Below are positions 59,165-64,000 of a stretch of 64,000 nucleotides of DNA, piece after piece. The DNA comes from Amycolatopsis benzoatilytica AK 16/65 (lineage in GTDB: Bacteria > Actinomycetota > Actinomycetes > Mycobacteriales > Pseudonocardiaceae). Each line of letters opens with the position of its first letter. Positions within the stretch are counted from its first letter, which is position 1. The notes under the pieces are model-generated. The model was not told the DNA's origin, searched no databases, and was given only the letters and a program-made list of their open reading frames with translations. The stretch spans positions 6,644,413-6,708,412 of the forward strand of contig NZ_KB912942.1 in the NCBI RefSeq assembly GCF_000383915.1, given 5' to 3'. The translations under genes were made by a program, and so were the position numbers.

Positions 59165-62100
59165 TCAGGACAGCCCGTAGGCCCGGATGACGGTCTGCTG
59201 CACCGAGTTCCCGCCTTCGGAGGCGTGCACCCGCAGCGCGACGAACCCGTTGGTCTTCTCGAGCTTCGGCACGTCGACCTTGGCCCGGAACTTCCCGTTG
59301 CCGAGGCGGTCGGTCCGGCTGACCTTCGTCCAGGTGCGACCGTCGTCGAAGGACACCTCGACGGTCAGCGCCGGGTCCGGCGGCGCGGCCATCCCGTCCT
59401 GGTTGCGGACGGCGAACTCGATGTGGCCGGCCCGGCCTGCCCTGGCCCGCTGCGTCAGATCGGTTTGCACGCCGTAATCCACCTGCAGCAACGGAAGCAG
59501 CTCGGTCTTGGTGCCGGCCGGCCGTTGCGACGCGAAGGTCCAGGACGTCTCGGTGCGCGTGCTGAACTGCCACTCCGGAGCGGTCTTGGCGACGGACACG
59601 TCGAGCCGGTAGGTCGCCGGGTCGCCGCCCGCCGGGAAGGTGCCCCACGCCGCGCGGCTGTCCTGAACGAGCTGCCCGTCGCGGTACAGCTTCGCGCTCA
59701 TCTGGTCCGCCGGCTCCTCCATTTCGGGGCCGGCGAACGCGTAGTGCCCCGTTTCCGCGTCGACGAACTCCGGAATGCGCAAGGCGAAAGTGTCCCCGGT
59801 GCGCGAGGACACCAGGCCCGCGCCGCGCGGGATCGCCGGCCGCACCACCGGGGAGTACCAGTTCTCCGTCGCGCGCTCGCCGGGACGGAACGTGCGCGGC
59901 ACGTCGATCTGCCCGTCGTTCAACGGATTGAAGGTGTCCCAGACCAGCTTGTGGTAGACCCGGTGCTGCCAGATCGTGTCGTCCGCGGACACGATCTCCT
60001 CCCGGGCCGAGCCGGTCTTCGCGAACCGCTGGTACTGGTTCGTCGCGAACTTCTCCCACGGCCGCCAAGCGAACCGCTGCTCGGACAACCAGTCCTGGTC
60101 GCCGGTCTTGCGGTAGTTCGCGGTCACCGTCGCGCTGTTGCGGTCGGAGACCTGGTAGACGATCCGCTGCGGGATCTGGTCGTGCGTCACCTGCATGACG
60201 TCGTACAGATACGGGCTGACCGGGGTACCGCGCAGCACCATGCTGGTGAACCCGGACCGGGCCCGTTGCGCCAGCTGCATTCCCTGCTCGTTGGTGACCA
60301 GCATGGCCGGGATCGGCAGCCGGTCGCCGCGCGGCGACCAGTGCGCGTAGGTGTGGTCGCCGGCCCGGGTGATCATGATGACCATCGCCGCGCCCGCCTT
60401 GTTCGCGGCCGCGGCGACCTGCTCCGGCACGCCGCCGTCGTCGGACGGTGTCACCAGCGCGATCTGGCCGCGCGCCTTGCCCCACTGGTCCGGTTTGTTG
60501 CCGTCCACCGGGACGACGTCCAGCCACCGGGTCCCGGAAACCGCCGGGGACGTGCCGAAGGTGAACAGCTCCGGCTTGAGATCGATCCACGGCAGCACGG
60601 TCGCGGTCACCATCGGCGCGGTGAGCTGCCAGCGCGTGCCGAACTCGAACTTGCCGCTGTGCACCTTCTCCGTCGGCGTCACGTAGATGTGCCGGGTTCC
60701 GGGGAACTCCATGAGGTAGTTGGTGACACTGCGCTCGCCGAACTCGCGGTGGGTGTAGCTGCTGAGGATGTTCTCCAGCGTCGACGGCCGCGGCGTCGTG
60801 ATTTCGACCGGGACCGAGCCGCGCGCGTCCATCACCAGGGAGAGATCCTTGGTCAGCGAGACCTCGGGCTTGATGATGATCTCGAGCTGTTCGTCCGGGG
60901 CCAGGCCGGTGTGGTAGACGGCGCGGGCGTAGTAGTCGCCTTCGGGGAGTTCGAAAGTCGTCTCCCGGTCGATGTCGCCGAAGATGTCGTAGCGGGAATC
61001 GGGACCGAAAAGATCGATCTCCATCCAGCCGGCCGCTTGGCCGGCCTTGCCCGCCCGGTTGACACCGGTGACCGTCATCTTGTGCTTCGGCGGTTCCTTC
61101 ACCAGACCGACCGTCGTGTGCACGGCCCCGGCCAGCAGACTGCCGGTGTAGGTGCCCGCGGCGAGCGCGGCCGAGTCGACGGTGATCCCCACCGTGGCGG
61201 TGCCGCCCGCCGGGACGTCCACAGTGGACTTGTCGAGCCGCACCGCGGCACCCGCAGCGGTACCGGTCGCAGTGCGCAGGCCGAGCTGCGGAGTGAGGGT
61301 GACCGGGGCGGAAGTCGTGTTGGTGTAGGTGACTTCCTTGCGCACCGTACCGCTTTCGCCGGTAACCGGGCCGATGTTCAGCGTCCCGGTCGCGAAGACC
61401 CCCGGCTTCACCGCGGCGGCGGTGAGGTCGACGCGTCCGCCGCCCTGCTGGAAGGCGGTCAGCCCGTTGGTCGGCTTCGAGGTGCTGGCCAGGCCGTCCT
61501 TGAGCTGCTGTCCAGTCCACTGTGGATAGCGCTGCGCCAGGATCGCCGCTGCGCCCGCGACGTGCGGCGTCGCCATCGACGTGCCGGATGCCGCGGTGTA
61601 GTACTGGTCCATCACGGTGCCCATCGCCGTGCCGGCCGCGCGGGCGGCGACGATGCCCACTCCGGGCGCGGTGATGTCCGGCTTCACGGCGTCGTCGCCC
61701 AGCCGGGGGCCGGTGCTGGAGAACGGCGCGAGCTGGTCCTGGCGGTCCACCGCGCCGACGGTCAGCGCCGCGTCCGCGGTGCCCGGTGAGCCCACCGTGC
61801 CGGCCCCGTTCTCGCCGTCATTGCCCGCTGCGACGACGAACAACGCGCCGGTCCGCGCGGAAAGCTCGTTGAGCCCGACGCTGAGGTCGTCCGTGCCGTC
61901 GGTGGCACCGCCGCCGAGACTCATGCTGACCACCTTGGCACCAGAGGTCGCGGCCCACTCCATGCCTTGCAGGACCTGCGAAGCAGTGGCGGAACCGTCG
62001 TCGCCGAGCACCTTGCCGATGTACAGCTTCGCGCCCGGTGCCGCGCCCTTGCGCTTGCCTCCGTCGGCCGCACCGCTGCCGGTGATCGTCGAAGCGACGT

Positions 62101-62881
62101 GCGTGCCGTGGCCGACCCGGTCGACCAGGTCCGCGCTGGACGAGAAGTTGGCGGTCTTCTCGACCTTGCCCGCGAGATCGGGGTGCGTGGCGTCGAAACC
62201 GGTGTCCAGGACGGCGACCTTGACGCCGGTGCCGTCGTATCCGGCCGCCCACGCCTGCGGGGCGCCGATCTGCGGGACACTGCGATCGAGCGAGGCGTGC
62301 ACCTTGCGGTCCAGCGAAATCCTTTCCACCGCGCCGGAAGCGGCGTGCGGACCGGTGAACGACTCCCAGAACTCTCCGGCACGCTTCTTGTCCTCGCGGA
62401 CCGCGCGGCCGTGCACGCTCGGCAACTCGGCACCCTGCTCGGCCCCGGCCAGCCTCGGCGCGGCCGCGATCGACCTGCCCTTGGCGTAGTGCGTGATCAA
62501 CGGGAGCTTCGCGCTCGTTTCGTCGGCGTAGCCCTGTGCGATCAGGTCGGTGACGTCGAACAGCGCCTTGTCGAGGCGCTTGCTGGCGACGAACCGCATC
62601 GCGTCGGAAGGAACGACGGTCAGTTTTCCGTCCACATCGGACTGACTGAACCGGATCCGCTCGCGGCCCTTGCCCGGCTGGACGGTCGCGATCTGCCGAC
62701 CGCCCGGCACCGCCTCGACCTGGACGACGTCGCCGGTCATCAAGGTGACCTTGTGCCGCTCACCGGGATTCTGCGCTGGCACGCCGGCGGCGGGGTCAGC
62801 CGCCGCGGGGACCGCCTGGCCGAGCATCGCGACCAGTGCCCCCGTGCAGCCGAGTGCGAAAACTCGTGATCTCCACGTCAT
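59165..62881 (-). CDS. Large secreted S8 family serine peptidase (subtilase)
   Basis: The 1238-residue protein has a Sec signal peptide (MTWRSRVFALGCTGALVAML, cleavage after AVPAAA) and a propeptide up to about residue 205. The subtilisin domain follows with Asp in AVLDTGFDATHPD (about 223), His in VGHGTHVASTITG (about 259), oxyanion Asn in VVAAGNDGENGAG and Ser in GTSMATPHVAGAAA (about 435). About 750 further residues of beta-rich and PA-domain-like C-terminal sequence follow (KPELFTFGTSPAV, QIALVTPSDDGG onward). This is the giant secreted subtilase type of Streptomyces and relatives. The start at 62881 gives a normal signal; a GTG at 62917 is the alternative. A perfect 18-bp palindrome is placed upstream. 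Confidence 0.93.
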   Translation of the reverse strand: MTWRSRVFALGCTGALVAMLGQAVPAAADPAAGVPAQNPGERHKVTLMTGDVVQVEAVPGGRQIATVQPGKGRERIRFSQSDVDGKLTVVPSDAMRFVASKRLDKALFDVTDLIAQGYADETSAKLPLITHYAKGRSIAAAPRLAGAEQGAELPSVHGRAVREDKKRAGEFWESFTGPHAASGAVERISLDRKVHASLDRSVPQIGAPQAWAAGYDGTGVKVAVLDTGFDATHPDLAGKVEKTANFSSSADLVDRVGHGTHVASTITGSGAADGGKRKGAAPGAKLYIGKVLGDDGSATASQVLQGMEWAATSGAKVVSMSLGGGATDGTDDLSVGLNELSARTGALFVVAAGNDGENGAGTVGSPGTADAALTVGAVDRQDQLAPFSSTGPRLGDDAVKPDITAPGVGIVAARAAGTAMGTVMDQYYTAASGTSMATPHVAGAAAILAQRYPQWTGQQLKDGLASTSKPTNGLTAFQQGGGRVDLTAAAVKPGVFATGTLNIGPVTGESGTVRKEVTYTNTTSAPVTLTPQLGLRTATGTAAGAAVRLDKSTVDVPAGGTATVGITVDSAALAAGTYTGSLLAGAVHTTVGLVKEPPKHKMTVTGVNRAGKAGQAAGWMEIDLFGPDSRYDIFGDIDRETTFELPEGDYYARAVYHTGLAPDEQLEIIIKPEVSLTKDLSLVMDARGSVPVEITTPRPSTLENILSSYTHREFGERSVTNYLMEFPGTRHIYVTPTEKVHSGKFEFGTRWQLTAPMVTATVLPWIDLKPELFTFGTSPAVSGTRWLDVVPVDGNKPDQWGKARGQIALVTPSDDGGVPEQVAAAANKAGAAMVIMITRAGDHTYAHWSPRGDRLPIPAMLVTNEQGMQLAQRARSGFTSMVLRGTPVSPYLYDVMQVTHDQIPQRIVYQVSDRNSATVTANYRKTGDQDWLSEQRFAWRPWEKFATNQYQRFAKTGSAREEIVSADDTIWQHRVYHKLVWDTFNPLNDGQIDVPRTFRPGERATENWYSPVVRPAIPRGAGLVSSRTGDTFALRIPEFVDAETGHYAFAGPEMEEPADQMSAKLYRDGQLVQDSRAAWGTFPAGGDPATYRLDVSVAKTAPEWQFSTRTETSWTFASQRPAGTKTELLPLLQVDYGVQTDLTQRARAGRAGHIEFAVRNQDGMAAPPDPALTVEVSFDDGRTWTKVSRTDRLGNGKFRAKVDVPKLEKTNGFVALRVHASEGGNSVQQTVIRAYGLS

Positions 62882-62935
62882 CGCATCAGGTTCGGGGCGA
62901 GCCGGGGGCCGCGTCACTACCTGGCGGCTGTCGCG

Positions 62936-62953
62936 GTTGCGACATGTCGCAAC
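62936..62953. promoter_or_regulatory. Perfect 18-bp palindrome upstream of the subtilase gene
   Basis: GTTGCGACATGTCGCAAC is a perfect palindrome 55 bp upstream of the subtilase start, in the short gap to the preceding hydrolase gene. It has no loop, so it is more like an operator than a terminator. The LuxR-type regulator at 58130 or another regulator could bind it. Confidence 0.6.
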
Positions 62954-62964
62954 TGGGACAGCGG

Positions 62965-63621
62965 TTACTCTCCGGTTGCCGCAGCGGTATAGACCAGTAG
63001 CCGGTCGGCGAGTTCGTCAGGGCGGCTCAGCAACGCCAGGTGGGAGCCGGGCATCTCGTCGGCGACCAGGCCGAGCCGGTCCCGCGCGACCCGCCGTTGC
63101 AAGTCGGCGCCGAAGAACCGGTCGTCCTGGAAAAGCAGCACCTTCGTAGGCAGGTCCGGCAACCGCTCGCCCGGCCACGGCAGGCCGTAGTCCCGGCTCT
63201 TCGGCTCGCGCCCGCGGCGCATGTTCTCCTTCGCCAGCTCCGACGGGAGATCGTGCAGGAAGTGCTCTTCGGCCTTCATCTCGCCGGGAAATTCGAAGCC
63301 GACGTTCTCCCACCATTCGCCGGGTGCCTCGCCGGGTGCGGGGATCATCCCGGCGACGAAGACGAGCAGCCGCGCGCCGACTCGGTCGGCCACCAGCGGA
63401 GCGGTGAAGCCGCCATAGGAGTGCCCGACCACGACGACGTCGCGGGCGTCGCCGAGCGCGGTGACGACGGCGTCCGCGAAGTCGTCCTGGGTCGCTTGCG
63501 GGTCCTCGATCGGAAGGTCGGGAGCGACGACCCCATGCCCGCGCGCGCTCAGCCGGGCAGCGACCAGGTGCCAGTCCCAGCCGCTGCCCCCGCCTCCGTG
63601 GATCAGTGCGAACGTCGCCAT
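62965..63621 (-). CDS. Alpha/beta hydrolase
   Basis: The 218-residue alpha/beta hydrolase has FALIHGGGGSGWDWHLVAARL (oxyanion), the nucleophile Ser in VVVGHSYGGFTAPLVADR, and a late His in MPGSHLALLSRPDELADRL. It resembles small cytoplasmic esterases and salicylate esterase/hydroxynitrile-lyase-like enzymes (PF12697). The central lid region contains FEFPGEMKAEEHFLHDLP. The substrate is unknown. It lies upstream of the subtilase gene on the same strand, probably as a separate transcript. Confidence 0.88.
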   Translation of the reverse strand: MATFALIHGGGGSGWDWHLVAARLSARGHGVVAPDLPIEDPQATQDDFADAVVTALGDARDVVVVGHSYGGFTAPLVADRVGARLLVFVAGMIPAPGEAPGEWWENVGFEFPGEMKAEEHFLHDLPSELAKENMRRGREPKSRDYGLPWPGERLPDLPTKVLLFQDDRFFGADLQRRVARDRLGLVADEMPGSHLALLSRPDELADRLLVYTAAATGE

Positions 63622-63631
63622 GGGATCAGTT

Positions 63632-64000
63632 CTACCCGCAGCGCTTCACCATGTCCTGCAGCGCGGTCTTTTCCATGTCCGTCACGGACAAGCCGTAGAA
63701 GTGCTTCACGGTGATCCAATCCGTCGCATAGGTGCACCAGAACCCCACGGACGGCGGCTTCCACTCGTCGGGCGCCTTGTCGCTCTTCTGCCGGTTCACA
63801 CTGGCGGTGACCGCGAACAGCTGCGGCCGGGTCAGGTCGTTGGCGAACTGCTCGCGCTTCTCCTGCGTCCAGTCGCGCGCGCCGCTCACCCACGCCTGGC
63901 CGAGCGGGACCATGTGGTCGATGTCGAGCTGCCCCGGCTTGGTCCAGGTCGCGCCGTCGTACACGCTGACCCAGGTGCCCGATGTCGGCTTGCAGTCGCT
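63632..64000 (-). CDS. HNH-type (DUF1524) nuclease domain protein, C-terminal part
   Basis: The frame is open at the right edge, so the N-terminus lies outside the window. The visible 120 residues or so contain the DUF1524/HNH signature: GTWVSVYDGATWT, LDIDHMVPLGQAWVSGARDW (DH pair), QLFAVTASVNRQKSDKAPDEW (Asn-Lys) and FWCTYATDWITVKHFYGLSV. Secreted members with a signal peptide are common in actinobacteria, and a role as an extracellular nuclease or in DNA uptake/defence is possible. No neighbour in the window bears on function. Two Cys pairs suggest disulphides and export. Confidence 0.83.
   Translation of the reverse strand, partial: SDCKPTSGTWVSVYDGATWTKPGQLDIDHMVPLGQAWVSGARDWTQEKREQFANDLTRPQLFAVTASVNRQKSDKAPDEWKPPSVGFWCTYATDWITVKHFYGLSVTDMEKTALQDMVKRCG

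Overview
The window is high-GC actinobacterial DNA, most likely from the Pseudonocardiaceae (Amycolatopsis or a close relative). The pointers are a WhiB regulator, a four-gene conservon (CvnA-D), a DinB/DUF664 mycothiol-type enzyme, a DUF574 methyltransferase, EspC/WXG100-type secreted proteins, a class III lanthipeptide synthetase homologue, many GTG starts and many overlapping stop/start codons. No rRNA, tRNA, insertion sequence or CRISPR array was recognised. This assignment rests on gene content only.

Layout. 1-7.4 kb: the end of an MFS exporter gene, then, on the minus strand, a tight five-gene operon of fatty acyl-AMP ligase, acyl carrier protein, EspC-like protein, a giant Gly-rich WXG protein and a coiled-coil protein, preceded by a YCII-domain gene. 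7.6-10.4 kb: a trio for D-Ala-D-Ala metabolism (VanX-like dipeptidase, alanine racemase, D-Ala-D-Ala ligase). 10.5-15 kb: a hydrolase, small membrane proteins, a LysR regulator and a DUF427 protein. 15.2-17.7 kb: an orphan LanKC enzyme whose kinase looks degenerate. 18-21.9 kb: conservon cvnABCD. 22-24.5 kb: tryptophanase plus an indole-type prenyltransferase. 24.8-39.1 kb: mixed enzymes and regulators (DinB, pcaB, esterases, OhrR-type MarR, methyltransferase, patatin, PadR-FadH, TyrA, FUSC, SRPBCC). 39.2-40 kb: a polysaccharide deacetylase lipoprotein. 40.2-45.2 kb: an ECF sigma factor / CHAT protease locus. 45.2-53.7 kb: a SGNH hydrolase, a pair of DnaA boxes, TetR, GbsR and MFS genes, and an ABC exporter. 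53.8-57.4 kb: a stress-signalling group (STAS, WhiB, RsbW-like, SigF-like, second RsbW-like). 57.4-64 kb: a nitroreductase, a LuxR-type regulator, a large secreted subtilase, a hydrolase and a partial HNH (DUF1524) protein.

The most unusual stretch is 43.9-45.2 kb. Two minus-strand promoter-like elements share the pattern AAAAnnTC-N10-GTATCTG. One lies before a 47-residue peptide gene, the other before the sigma-factor/CHAT operon. Between them is about 420 bp without a convincing gene. It holds five separate hairpins, and on the transcribed strand every apical loop displays GGGAG, a Shine-Dalgarno-like or CsrB-like pattern. I propose one co-regulated system: peptide, structured RNA, sigma factor, small beta-domain protein and TPR-CHAT protease.

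Two dispersed inverted-repeat families sit almost only in gaps where genes converge or after gene ends: a GGGCCC family and a triple 30-bp-period AATGTGGCATT family. They probably act as transcription terminators or barriers in this genome.
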